From contig NZ_OY761553.1 in assembly GCF_963664735.1 (NCBI RefSeq), forward strand, positions 4,771,001 through 4,835,000: a DNA stretch of 64,000 nt, read 5' to 3'. Each line of letters opens with the position of its first letter. Positions within the stretch are counted from its first letter, which is position 1. The stretch is from an uncultured Cohaesibacter sp. (GTDB lineage Bacteria > Pseudomonadota > Alphaproteobacteria > Rhizobiales > Cohaesibacteraceae). Below, piece by piece: positions 16,833 through 24,475 of this stretch. A program made the position numbers and the translations under genes. Below the pieces are notes generated by a model that saw nothing but the letters and a program-made list of their open reading frames with translations, did not search any database and was not told the DNA's origin.

Positions 16833-17472
16833 TGCGGTTTCTCCAATTCGTTTTATCCCTCCCTTGTTAGCGCAGCTGGAGGGCAGGATGAAAGGTGGGA
16901 ATCTATCTTTGGTTGGTGTTTTTCTACAGTTATGTGTGAAACCGCTTTGCTATTTTGTTATCGCTTCAGATCTTGTTTGGTTTAAATTTGTCCGGACCGA
17001 ATCTCTTCTGTAATTTCATCCGGTTGAGGCTGATGGCAGGAACACTCGACTTTCTTGTATTATGTTGATTTTCATCCACATCTTTTGGTGTAACGCGGCA
17101 GTTGTAGAAAATTCTAGGCATAGTTGATTGCGCTTGAGAATTACTCCGTCTATAAGGCGCCAGCTTCATGCTATTCAGTCCGAAATAGCTTTTTTAGTCT
17201 GAAATATGGGGATTTTGAGGGCTTGATCGGTTGTGAATTTACAACTTTAGTGTTACGCAGGTTGTGCCTTTGAGATAGCTTGCGGGATTAGATCAAGATT
17301 TCTAATCTCATACTTTGTGAGCTGTGAAAATCGGGTTTCTTTCGGTCCAAGTAATTGAACTGAATATCTTCGACCAAAAGCCAAGTGCTTGGAAGTCTTG
17401 TCAATCGGGTATAGTCTATACTCATCTAAATAGGTGGTAGTTGAACCACCAGAGAGCATAGGGAGGTTTACT
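16833..17472. other. Long intergenic region between kdsB and the CBS gene
   Basis: 640 bp without a convincing gene; short frames here have poor coding character. It holds an imperfect direct repeat (CAGTCCGAAATA at 17176-17187 and TAGTCTGAAATA at 17195-17206), a palindrome at 17409-17421, and a hairpin at 17433-17450 just before the CBS gene. It must also contain the divergent kdsB promoter. Confidence 0.5.
17409..17450 (+). promoter_or_regulatory. Palindrome plus hairpin in the CBS gene leader
   Basis: GTATAG-T-CTATAC (17409-17421) is a perfect dyad. GGTGGT-AGTTGA-ACCACC (17433-17450) can fold just upstream of the GGGAGG ribosome site at 17461. Candidate operator and leader structure; neither matches a known element. 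Confidence 0.45.
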
Positions 17473-17940
17473 ATGCCCTGCATAGACGCAATGGTCGATA
17501 AAGTTGTTAGTTTGACGCCCGATCAAACTGTCGAGGAAGCAATGCATGTCCTCGAATCACGGCAAATACGAACAGCCCCGGTTCTTGATGAAAACAACAT
17601 TCTTTTGGGAATGTTTGGGTTCGAGTCGCTTTTGAAACAAATGCTTCCCGTCTCCGTCAGGATGCCGTCCGGGCTTCAACGCCTCGGTTTTGTGCGTGGC
17701 GCCAAGCCTGATATTGCTCGCCGTTTGCGTGCTATTAAGGCTCAGTCGCTGACTGATGCTATGAACCGAGATCCCATTGTCCTAAGCCCCGACCTGTCGG
17801 TTTGGGAGGGCATTCGCAAGCTGGCCAAACACGGCAGTCCGCTGCCGGTCGTGGAAAATGGTACAAACAGGTTCCTCGGTATCGTGACGGAGCAATCCGC
17901 CATAGCCGAATTGGAACGTGACGAGTATGCATCACGTTAA
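17473..17940 (+). CDS. Tandem CBS-domain protein
   Basis: 155 aa consisting of two CBS domains: about 5-60 (DKVVSLTPDQTVEEAMHVLESRQIRTAPVLD) and about 95-150 (SLTDAMNRDPIVLSPDLSVWEGIRKLAKHGSPLPVV). Such pairs bind adenine nucleotides and act as energy or ionic-strength sensors. I start at the ATG with GGGAGG 7 nt upstream. An NhaD-type antiporter gene begins about 50 nt later, so this stand-alone sensor may control the antiporter; that is inferred from position. Confidence 0.88.
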   Translation: MPCIDAMVDKVVSLTPDQTVEEAMHVLESRQIRTAPVLDENNILLGMFGFESLLKQMLPVSVRMPSGLQRLGFVRGAKPDIARRLRAIKAQSLTDAMNRDPIVLSPDLSVWEGIRKLAKHGSPLPVVENGTNRFLGIVTEQSAIAELERDEYASR

Positions 17941-17990
17941 GACAGGCTCAGCGCAGTAGATAACCCACTATTGAATGCGTGCTTATGTAA

Positions 17991-19376
17991 ATGCGCGCAT
18001 CCATAGTTAATGAGATGAGCCTTAGTTTATCGATGGAACATGCCAGTGGAATTCCCACGAGCGCTGTCTTTGGATGGTCGCCTCTCGTCGTGGCAACAAT
18101 TATTCTGGTTGCCGCTTATGTCTTTATTATTTCGGAAAAGATCAACCGCGCCATTGTTTCCCTGCTGGGAGCTGGTTTGCTGGTTCTGCTTGGCGTTCTA
18201 AACTTCGAACTGGTTGTTGAAGGTATTGATTTTAATACGATTTTCCTCCTTGTTGGTATGATGGTCATCGTTGCCATTACCAAGGACTCCGGGGTATTCC
18301 AGTTCGTCGCCATTTATACCGCAAAGGCTGTCAAGGCTAATCCTCGGATGCTGTTGGCAGCCCTTGCCCTTGTGACAGCCCTTTTTTCAGCGCTGCTTGA
18401 TAACGTGACAACGGTTTTGCTTGTTGTTCCGGTTACGCTGCTGCTGACGGATCAGCTGAATCTCAAGGCCTATCCTTTCCTCTTCTCGCAGATTTTCGCT
18501 TCCAATATTGGCGGTACGGCAACCCTTATCGGTGATCCTCCCAACATTCTGATTGGCTCTGCCGTCGGTTTGGGCTTTATGGATTTCGTTGAGTGGGTTG
18601 GCCCGATTGCTCTCATCATCCTTGTTATCTGTTTGGCTTTCTTCGACTTCCTCTGGGGGCGCAAGATGACTGCTACGCAGGAAGACAAAGATGCGATGAT
18701 GAAATACAACGCCTTTGAAGCGATCGAAGATAAGGTGCTGCTCGTCAAATCCCTGTTTACTCTGGCGCTTGTGCTCGCTGGCTTCATCTGGGGGCATGGG
18801 CAGGGCTGGGAGCCCGGTACGATTGCTTTGACTGGTGCAGCCTTCTTGCTGCTGCTTCACAGCTTTGGTGGCAAACCTGAGGAGCAGTCCCACAATGTTC
18901 ATCATGCATTTCAGCAGGTCGAATGGGAAACGATCTTCTTCTTCCTTGGCTTGTTTGTGCTGGTGTCTGGTGTTGAACAAACCGGTCTGCTTAAAATCAT
19001 GGCTGAAAAGCTGCTCGGTCTTACCGGAACCAACATCGAATTGGCTGGCATGATCATTCTTGGTGCTTCAGCTGTGCTGTCTGCGATTGTTGATAATATT
19101 CCGTTTGTTGCGACCATGATCCCCTTGATCAAAGCCATGCAGGCAGATCTCGGTGGTGCTCAGGCTATTGAACCTCTGTGGTGGTGTCTGTCTCTGGGAG
19201 CATGTCTTGGTGGTAACGGAACACTGATTGGTGCCAGTGCTAACGTGATGGTTGCCAGCTTTGCGGAGCGCGCTGGTCAGCGCATTTCCTTCTTGGACTT
19301 CATGAAGCTTGCGTTCCCGCTGATGCTCTTCACGACATTTCTTTCAGCAATCTTTGCTTACTTCGTCTATTTCTGA
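17991..19376 (+). CDS. NhaD/ArsB-type ion transporter (probable Na+/H+ antiporter)
   Basis: 461 aa with about 12 hydrophobic helices. SALLDNVTTVLLVVPVT and FASNIGGTATLIGDPPNI near residues 130-190 and AIVDNIPFVATMIPLIKAM with LGACLGGNGTLIGASANVM near 365-420 are the paired inverted-repeat signatures of the ion transporter superfamily, in the NhaD form. The start codon is uncertain (17991, 18015 and 18033 are possible; none has a strong ribosome site). A strong terminator follows. It probably works in sodium homeostasis, in line with a marine habitat. Confidence 0.87.
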   Translation: MRASIVNEMSLSLSMEHASGIPTSAVFGWSPLVVATIILVAAYVFIISEKINRAIVSLLGAGLLVLLGVLNFELVVEGIDFNTIFLLVGMMVIVAITKDSGVFQFVAIYTAKAVKANPRMLLAALALVTALFSALLDNVTTVLLVVPVTLLLTDQLNLKAYPFLFSQIFASNIGGTATLIGDPPNILIGSAVGLGFMDFVEWVGPIALIILVICLAFFDFLWGRKMTATQEDKDAMMKYNAFEAIEDKVLLVKSLFTLALVLAGFIWGHGQGWEPGTIALTGAAFLLLLHSFGGKPEEQSHNVHHAFQQVEWETIFFFLGLFVLVSGVEQTGLLKIMAEKLLGLTGTNIELAGMIILGASAVLSAIVDNIPFVATMIPLIKAMQADLGGAQAIEPLWWCLSLGACLGGNGTLIGASANVMVASFAERAGQRISFLDFMKLAFPLMLFTTFLSAIFAYFVYF

Positions 19377-19418
19377 TGAATTATGAAGTCAGCTAGCGTT
19401 TGTTAGAACGGACTTGTT

Positions 19419-19457
19419 TAACCCTGCTGCCATGTATTTGGAGCAGGGTTATTTTTT
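19419..19457 (+). terminator. Rho-independent terminator after the antiporter gene
   Basis: Perfect 10-bp stem TAACCCTGCT / AGCAGGGTTA, 13-nt loop, followed by six T. It lies 43 nt past the stop codon. Confidence 0.9.
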
Positions 19458-19524
19458 GCTGTCAGCTTCATTCTGCGTGTGCTCCAGACCCGATCCGGTG
19501 CCAACAAGAGTTTATTGCAGGTGG

Positions 19525-19707
19525 TCAAGAGGTCTCATGAAGGGCTGTTTCGGCGAGCTTCTGCGTGATTTCAGAAAAGGCATGATCTCTCTGTGAGGCT
19601 TCTTGCAAAATAATCTCGATGCATTTGTCAAAGTCACCGAAGAAAAAGGCTTCAATAAGTTTCTTTCCAACTGAAGCATCCGGAGCTGTGAAATTACTCT
19701 TTGTCAA
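19525..19707 (-). CDS. Possible small hypothetical protein
   Basis: 60 aa frame from a TTG at 19707, soluble and mixed in composition (KKLIEAFFFGDFDKCIEIIL). It looks somewhat protein-like, but there is no ATG, no clear ribosome site and no recognised family. It lies in a 489-bp interval between a terminator and the orphan gene at 19866. It could be a decayed gene remnant. Confidence 0.22.
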   Translation of the reverse strand: MTKSNFTAPDASVGKKLIEAFFFGDFDKCIEIILQEASQRDHAFSEITQKLAETALHETS

Positions 19708-19865
19708 TGGTCTGAACTCGTTTGCTAGAATTACACTTCGTTATACAACTATATGTTGCTTCGTTAAATGCAAATATAGAGTTTTGAAAATTTAGCTGCA
19801 GCACGAAAGTTCTGCCCGGTTTTGCAAAAGTTCAACTCTGTGCGCCATACTGTTTTTGATCTTAA

Positions 19866-20180
19866 CTAGCAAACGATCTGCCATTTGGCTGTGCCTGCGG
19901 AATGCGGGTTGGACTGATTGATCCGGCCAATCAGTCGATCTTCATGGTCCAGACTAACGAGCACATAACCTGTGGCGCGGCCAGAAACGACCAGGATATC
20001 TTCTTTTTTGTCGCGGCTTTCCCGGGTTAATGTAATCGCAGGGGCGTGTCCCTGATTTTCCTGCTCGCCGAATTGCTTCATCTCAACATATACAACAATT
20101 GTTTTCTTGACCCATTTCAGGTCGATCAAAACTGTTTCTTTGTGATGCCAATTCAGATCACTGGATTTTTCGAAGTTCAT
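19866..20180 (-). CDS. Hypothetical protein, 104 aa
   Basis: Not recognised. It begins with an ATG preceded by GGGGAGGAAGCAAA, an excellent ribosome site, so it is very likely expressed. There is no signal peptide or membrane segment. The predicted protein is beta-rich, with alternating hydrophobic stretches (TVLIDLKWVKKTIVVYVEMKQF and a later ILVVSGRATGYVLVSL) and ends in Cys. It is transcribed away from rpmJ and has no operon partner. Confidence 0.65.
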   Translation of the reverse strand: MNFEKSSDLNWHHKETVLIDLKWVKKTIVVYVEMKQFGEQENQGHAPAITLTRESRDKKEDILVVSGRATGYVLVSLDHEDRLIGRINQSNPHSAGTAKWQIVC

Positions 20181-20578
20181 TTTGCTTCCTCCCCAAAAAT
20201 TGATGGCGAAAGGCTATCTTGTTGGGATGCATTTTGTCGAGTTCTAATATTGTCCGTAGAATAACTATGGAGCCGGTCTCTGAAGGCAGACAGGAACATG
20301 ATTCTGTCTATTTAAGTGTCTGCTTTATTGTCTATTCGGCCATATCTTTTCAATTCTTCTTCTTCTGTGCCGTTGGTTGATGCGATTTGTTCGGATTTTT
20401 ATGTTTGCTGCAGGTTGGATTCATCAACAGCGCCATGATTCATCATGGAATCGCGGGATTCTCGCTCTGTATGCTGAATTCGCAGTTGACAACGGCGGGC
20501 AAGGATCGTAATTTCCGCTCGAATTCGCGCGCCTCGGCGCGCTTTTTGTTTCGCAGATTTTGGCCGAGGCTTGGGACA
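20181..20578. promoter_or_regulatory. Divergent promoter region of the orphan gene and rpmJ
   Basis: No gene. It contains a good sigma-70 promoter for rpmJ: TTGACA at 20486-20491, 17 bp, TAATTT at 20509-20514. That places the transcript start near 20521. Immediately downstream is a hairpin GCGCGC-CTCG-GCGCGC followed by five T (20527-20547), which would lie at the very 5' end of the rpmJ mRNA. Confidence 0.7.
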
Positions 20579-20704
20579 ATGAAAATCAAAAATTCACTGA
20601 AAGCACTTGCCACGCGTCACCGTGATAACCGCATGGTTCGCCGCAAGGGTCGTGTTTACATCATCAACAAAAGAAACCCTCGTTTCAAAGCTCGTCAGGG
20701 CTAA
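20579..20704 (+). CDS. rpmJ: 50S ribosomal protein L36 (zinc-free form)
   Basis: 41 aa; too short for a standard ORF search. [18 protein letters not shown] and the ending NPRFKARQG are diagnostic of L36. The four zinc-ribbon cysteine/histidine ligands of the C+ type are absent, so this is the C- form, normal in alphaproteobacteria and independent of zinc supply. It has its own promoter and terminator, so it is a single-gene unit. Confidence 0.96.
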   Translation: MKIKNSLKALATRHRDNRMVRRKGRVYIINKRNPRFKARQG

Positions 20705-20738
20705 TAGAACGAAGTCTTCTTTTGATTGAAGAAACAAC

Positions 20739-20774
20739 AAACGCGCAGAAGCGATGGCTTCTTGCGCGTTTTGT
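20739..20774 (+). terminator. Rho-independent terminator of rpmJ
   Basis: Stem AACGCGCAGAAGC / GCTTCTTGCGCGTT (one bulged base), loop GATG, then TTGTTTT. It lies 35 nt past the stop. Confidence 0.85.
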
Positions 20775-20804
20775 TTTATCTGAAGCTTGAAAGCCGCGCA
20801 AAAG

Positions 20805-20830
20805 AAAAGGGCCGAATGTTCGGCCCTTTT
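20805..20830 (-). terminator. Rho-independent terminator of pyk
   Basis: Perfect 12-bp arms AAAAGGGCCGAA / TTCGGCCCTTTT with a 2-nt centre. T tracts flank on both strands, so it is probably bidirectional and serves pyk (minus strand, stop at 20865) and as a backup for rpmJ. Confidence 0.85.
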
Positions 20831-20864
20831 GCATATGGTTCTGATAGTTTTTTTGGGGGGGGGC

Positions 20865-22307
20865 TTAAATGCCGCCCAGACCATCGCTGCCTACGAAGGC
20901 GATGCGCAGCATGTTTGTTGCGCCAGGGGTTCCAAGCGGAACACCAGCCGTAATGATCACCCGCTGGCCCGGCTTAGCCAGACCGACCTTGTAGGAGGTG
21001 CTGCAGGCACGGTCGACCATTTCATCCAGAATGCCGGTCTCTTCGGACACAACACAATGCAGGCCCCAGACAAGGGCCAGACGGCGTGCTGTCGCAAGAA
21101 TTGGGCTGATGGCAATGATCGGGGTCTGAGGCCGTTCGCGAGCAGCACGGAGCCCTGTAGTGCCTGAGGAGGTGTAGCAGACAATCGTAGCCAGATGGAG
21201 CGTTTCCGCGATCTGACGGGCTGCTGCTGAAATGGCGTCAGCGCCAGTTGCTTCCGGTTCAGCGCGTTGTGCGTAGATGATGTTCTTGTAGTAAGGGTCG
21301 CGTTCAGCTTCTTCTGCGATGCGGTTCATCATCGAAACTGCTTCGAATGGATAGTCACCGGCTGCGGACTCTGCGGAAAGCATCACTGCATCTGCGCCTT
21401 CGAAAACAGCGGTTGCCACGTCGGACGCTTCAGCGCGTGTCGGCATCGGAGAATTGATCATGGATTCGAGCATCTGGGTGGCAACAACCACCGGCTTGCC
21501 AGCCTGACGCGCTGCCCGCGTGATCTGTTTCTGAATGCCGGGGACTTTCTCCAGAGGCATTTCAACGCCAAGGTCACCACGGGCCACCATGATTGCGTCT
21601 GACAATTCGATGATTTCGTGGATGCGTTCAACAGCCTGCGGCTTCTCGATTTTGGAGAGAATGCCTGTGCGACCGCGGGAAAGCTTGCGAACTTCGGCAA
21701 CGTCTTCAGGGCGTTGAACGAAGGAAAGGGCAATCCAGTCCACGTTAGCGGCAACGGCTGCGTCAAGGTCTGCGCGGTCTTTTGCAGTGAGGGCGGAGAA
21801 GGACAGGGTGGAGTCCGGGAAGCTGATGCCTTTGCGGTTGGAGATCGGGCCGCCGGTAACGACTTCGGTGTGAATTGAATCTGCTGTGGTAGAAATAGTT
21901 CTCAAACGAACCTTGCCATCGTCCAGAAGCAGAATGTCGCCTTCTTTGACAGAGCCGAAAATTTCCGGATGAGGCAGCTGGACTCGAGAGGTGTCGCCGG
22001 GCTTGTCAGAGCTGTCCAGAGTAAAACGCGAGCCGTTTACGAGCTCGACCTTGGTGTCGGCAAATATGCCCAAGCGCAATTTAGGGCCCTGCAGGTCGGC
22101 CAGAATGCCGATCGGACGTCCGACTTCCTTTTCAACTTCGCGGATCAATCTAACGCGTGTGTTCAGCGTTTCATGATCGGAGTGGCTCATGTTGATGCGG
22201 AAAACATCGGCGCCAGCCAGGAAGAGTTGCTTGATTTGTTCCTTCTTTTCTGAAGCCGGGCCCAAAGTGGCCAGGATTTTTACTTTCCGGTTGCGTCTTA
22301 CAGTCAC
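20865..22307 (-). CDS. pyk: Pyruvate kinase
   Basis: 480 aa, the usual bacterial length. It transfers phosphate from phosphoenolpyruvate to ADP, the last glycolytic step. Seen: KILATLGPAS and FRINMSHSDHETL at the N-terminus, ADLQGPKLRLG, the active-site signature IMVARGDLGVEMPLEKVP, ATQMLESMI and the ADVATAVFEGADAVMLSAESA stretch. The C-terminal domain (ICYTSSGTTGLRAARERP onward) is complete. The stop codon is directly preceded, on the plus strand, by a T7G9 homopolymer. The DUF1036 gene lies 10 nt upstream on the same strand. Confidence 0.97.
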   Translation of the reverse strand: MTVRRNRKVKILATLGPASEKKEQIKQLFLAGADVFRINMSHSDHETLNTRVRLIREVEKEVGRPIGILADLQGPKLRLGIFADTKVELVNGSRFTLDSSDKPGDTSRVQLPHPEIFGSVKEGDILLLDDGKVRLRTISTTADSIHTEVVTGGPISNRKGISFPDSTLSFSALTAKDRADLDAAVAANVDWIALSFVQRPEDVAEVRKLSRGRTGILSKIEKPQAVERIHEIIELSDAIMVARGDLGVEMPLEKVPGIQKQITRAARQAGKPVVVATQMLESMINSPMPTRAEASDVATAVFEGADAVMLSAESAAGDYPFEAVSMMNRIAEEAERDPYYKNIIYAQRAEPEATGADAISAAARQIAETLHLATIVCYTSSGTTGLRAARERPQTPIIAISPILATARRLALVWGLHCVVSEETGILDEMVDRACSTSYKVGLAKPGQRVIITAGVPLGTPGATNMLRIAFVGSDGLGGI

Positions 22308-22317
22308 GTCAGTTTCC

Positions 22318-22776
22318 CTATTCTTGATCGGTCAATTGGACCGTATAGTCTTGTTTGCCGGCTGTATCGATTTCGAAAAAGCCGGTGCGCTCAAATCCTC
22401 TTGCGACACATTCCTGAGTGCCCTTGATCTTGAATTCAAGATCCTTGGTGCACATGAATGTATCTCCATTCCACTGACCGCCCTTGTCATAGTCGATGGC
22501 GTGAACGAGATAGCGCGTTTTGACGAGCAGGCCCTTCAGCACTGTCTCGCAATTGTCTGGGTCCAGATTCCACCAGCCTTCGCTGATCCATTCGCCCTTC
22601 AACTCATATCCAATCGCCAATCCAACAGTGCTGCTTGTCTTGTTGCAAACGCGCAAATCTGCTGCGGCGTCCAGGCTGCTTGCTGCCAGGAGCATTGTGG
22701 TCAGTGTCAATGTCTTGCCTTTGCTTGAAGCAAGGCATCGGACAATAGTCTTTGCTTTTAGTTTCCAGTTAAACAT
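22318..22776 (-). CDS. DUF1036-domain exported protein
   Basis: 152 aa. N-terminal signal-like stretch (LTLTTMLLAASSLDAAAD, residues 22-40), then ADLRVCNKTSSTVGLAIGY and WISEGWWNLDPDNCETVL, which is the DUF1036 signature, with paired cysteines that may form disulfides in the periplasm. Function unknown. In many rhizobia the gene sits beside pyk, as it does here with a 10-nt gap, so co-transcription is likely. Confidence 0.88.
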   Translation of the reverse strand: MFNWKLKAKTIVRCLASSKGKTLTLTTMLLAASSLDAAADLRVCNKTSSTVGLAIGYELKGEWISEGWWNLDPDNCETVLKGLLVKTRYLVHAIDYDKGGQWNGDTFMCTKDLEFKIKGTQECVARGFERTGFFEIDTAGKQDYTVQLTDQE

Positions 22777-23504
22777 CGGGCTCGATATCGTCTTTTCTAT
22801 TCAAGGAGAGCCGTCAACTGTTTCGCGTTTCATGCATCTAATGTCAATGTATATATCCTACATTAGTAGAATTTTTTTGACATGTTTTAAAGTGAGTTAT
22901 CCAGCTCTGCGTTTCTCGTGGTTTTTGCGCCTTTGTGACCAAATAAGTGCATGCCCTAAAAGGAAGGTGAGTTGGTATGTGTGCGGGGTTGAAGCGTCTC
23001 TTCATTGCTCTGAAAAAGCGTAACCCTATTGGACCTTGTGCATGCATAGCTATTGATGTTGACGGTATTATGAACCTTAAGTTGGCATCTTAGTAGGCAA
23101 AAAATATGGCGTAAACCTAGAGTCTTTGGTCTAACTCTCATCTTTTGCAGGTCATTTGTCTGATTTGCTGTTGAAATCGATTTTTTGAGAAATTTGGCTT
23201 GTTCCTTCGGTCGCTCTGACTATGATGTGCCTCTGCGTGGAGAGTGAGCCAAGAATTGCGAGCCGGGTGTCTTTATCGAGCCGGGGCTTCGGGTTCAAAG
23301 CGTGCTAACAGCATTGCATTCAAAACCGCCATGGTCCAAATTTGGGCAATATCGGTTGGTAAATTGAATGCGCATTGTTGTCCTATCGATGGTGCATGTT
23401 AATCTCGTCGCAATAGAATTTGGTTAGAGAGCGGTTAACGGGAAGCTGGTTTGGGTGATGCTTAACGAGTCATCCGGCTTCGGAACACAAATGTGGAGTA
23501 AAGA
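22777..23504. other. Intergenic region between DUF1036 gene and gapR
   Basis: 728 bp. No firm gene. A 38-codon frame at 22977-23093 (+) follows AAGGAAGGTGAG but its product is not recognised. TTAG-AGAGCGG-TTAAC at 23424-23439 resembles a CtrA box, 66 bp before gapR. The rest appears empty apart from the two divergent promoters. Confidence 0.45.
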
Positions 23505-23762
23505 ATGTCAAATACAGGTGGTGTCGCCGCTGATCAGTTGCGTGCTTTTGTTGAGCGTATTGAGCGTCTGGAAGAAGAGAAAAAAGCGATCTCTGACGAT
23601 ATCAAGGATGTTTATGCAGAAGCAAAAGGCAATGGCTACGACGTGAAAGTCATGCGGCAGATCGTTCGCATGCGCAAGCAGGATAGTAACGAGCGCCAGG
23701 AAATGGAAGCTTTGCTCGATTTGTATCTGCATGCATTGGGCATGGCTCCAGGTGGTGAATAA
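23505..23762 (+). CDS. gapR: GapR-family (DUF2312) nucleoid-associated protein
   Basis: 85 aa. [55 protein letters not shown] is the typical DUF2312 coiled-coil helix followed by a short helical pair. GapR of Caulobacter binds AT-rich, overtwisted DNA ahead of replication and transcription complexes and is important for chromosome segregation and cell-cycle timing. It is monocistronic, with a hairpin terminator after it and a CtrA-like site upstream. Confidence 0.93.
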   Translation: MSNTGGVAADQLRAFVERIERLEEEKKAISDDIKDVYAEAKGNGYDVKVMRQIVRMRKQDSNERQEMEALLDLYLHALGMAPGGE

Positions 23763-23812
23763 CTCTCGATTGCTGATGCATATTGAATGACGTTTGCATC
23801 CATGTTTTAAAC

Positions 23813-23843
23813 ATGGCCGGTTCTATATGGCCGGCCATTTTTA
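23813..23843 (+). terminator. Rho-independent terminator of gapR
   Basis: ATGGCCGG / CCGGCCAT stem (23813-23820 and 23831-23838), 10-nt loop, then TTTTT. Confidence 0.85.
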
Positions 23844-23897
23844 ATGGTAGCTTCAATCGAACCTTTCATTTTCCTCACACCATTCTGGTAAACGCAT

Positions 23898-24338
23898 ATG
23901 AACGATAATCAAAAGCAAAGGCCGGTTGTTGGCGTTCTCAGTATTGTTGTGCGCGAAAGGCAAATTCTTCTGGTACGGCGTGCCAATCCGCCCGATGCGG
24001 GCAAATGGGGCTTCCCCGGAGGCAAAGTCGAGTTCGGAGAAACCCTCGAAATAGCTGCGCAAAGAGAGCTTTTCGAAGAAACGGGGATCAGAGCCCGGGC
24101 AGACAGTATCCTTACCACCTTTGAAACATTTACACGCAACACCTCCGGTCGGCTTGAATTTCACTATGTGTTGATTGCAGTGCTTTGCGATTGGCAGGAA
24201 GGGGAGCCTGTCGCCGGTGACGATGCGCTCGAAGCTGAATGGTACAATGCCGACGATTTGCCATGGTATGATCTGGCGACTAGCGAAGATGTGCCTCGCG
24301 TTGCTGAAATGGCGCTTCGTGTGATGAACCAAGCCTAG
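23898..24338 (+). CDS. Nudix hydrolase
   Basis: 146 aa. The Nudix box is complete: G42 to I64, with GKVEFGETLEIAAQRELFEE carrying the RELFEE metal-binding glutamates. The N-terminal VVGVLSIVVRERQILLVRRANPPDAGKWGFPGG is the usual strand-loop before it. Family members hydrolyse nucleoside diphosphate-X compounds; the RRANPP and KWGFPGG context fits the MutT/ADP-ribose-type group, but the substrate cannot be assigned. Its ATG lacks a strong ribosome site, and it stands alone on the plus strand. Confidence 0.9.
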   Translation: MNDNQKQRPVVGVLSIVVRERQILLVRRANPPDAGKWGFPGGKVEFGETLEIAAQRELFEETGIRARADSILTTFETFTRNTSGRLEFHYVLIAVLCDWQEGEPVAGDDALEAEWYNADDLPWYDLATSEDVPRVAEMALRVMNQA

Positions 24339-24419
24339 CCCTGCCAGATATTTCAATTCAGGTTTTTTGATTTTCGATATCCGCTCATTCAAAATGGTGG
24401 ATAGACAGTATTGTTTGCT

Positions 24420-24475
24420 CTTGTGTTTTGTGAACTGATGTCATAAAGATATCTTTATATCTTTGAGGAAATGAC
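24420..24475 (+). promoter_or_regulatory. Leader of the methionine-cycle unit
   Basis: The palindrome at 24443-24458 lies in this short leader, with GAGG (24465-24468) as the ribosome site 7 nt before the regulator ATG. No attenuator or riboswitch fold was found in the available space before metF or metH. Confidence 0.5.
24443..24458 (+). promoter_or_regulatory. Perfect 16-bp palindrome, likely operator of the methionine unit
   Basis: ATAAAGATATCTTTAT is perfectly self-complementary and is followed by another ATCTTT half at 24459-24464. It lies 18 bp before the start of the ArsR-methyltransferase regulator, where its product could bind and repress. It resembles the ATAAAGATATCTTTAT-like sites reported for the SahR regulon, as far as I recall. 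Confidence 0.75.

Noticed and set aside
16546..17013. 155-codon plus-strand frame over the kdsB start
   Set aside because: Mostly antisense to kdsB, with no ribosome site.
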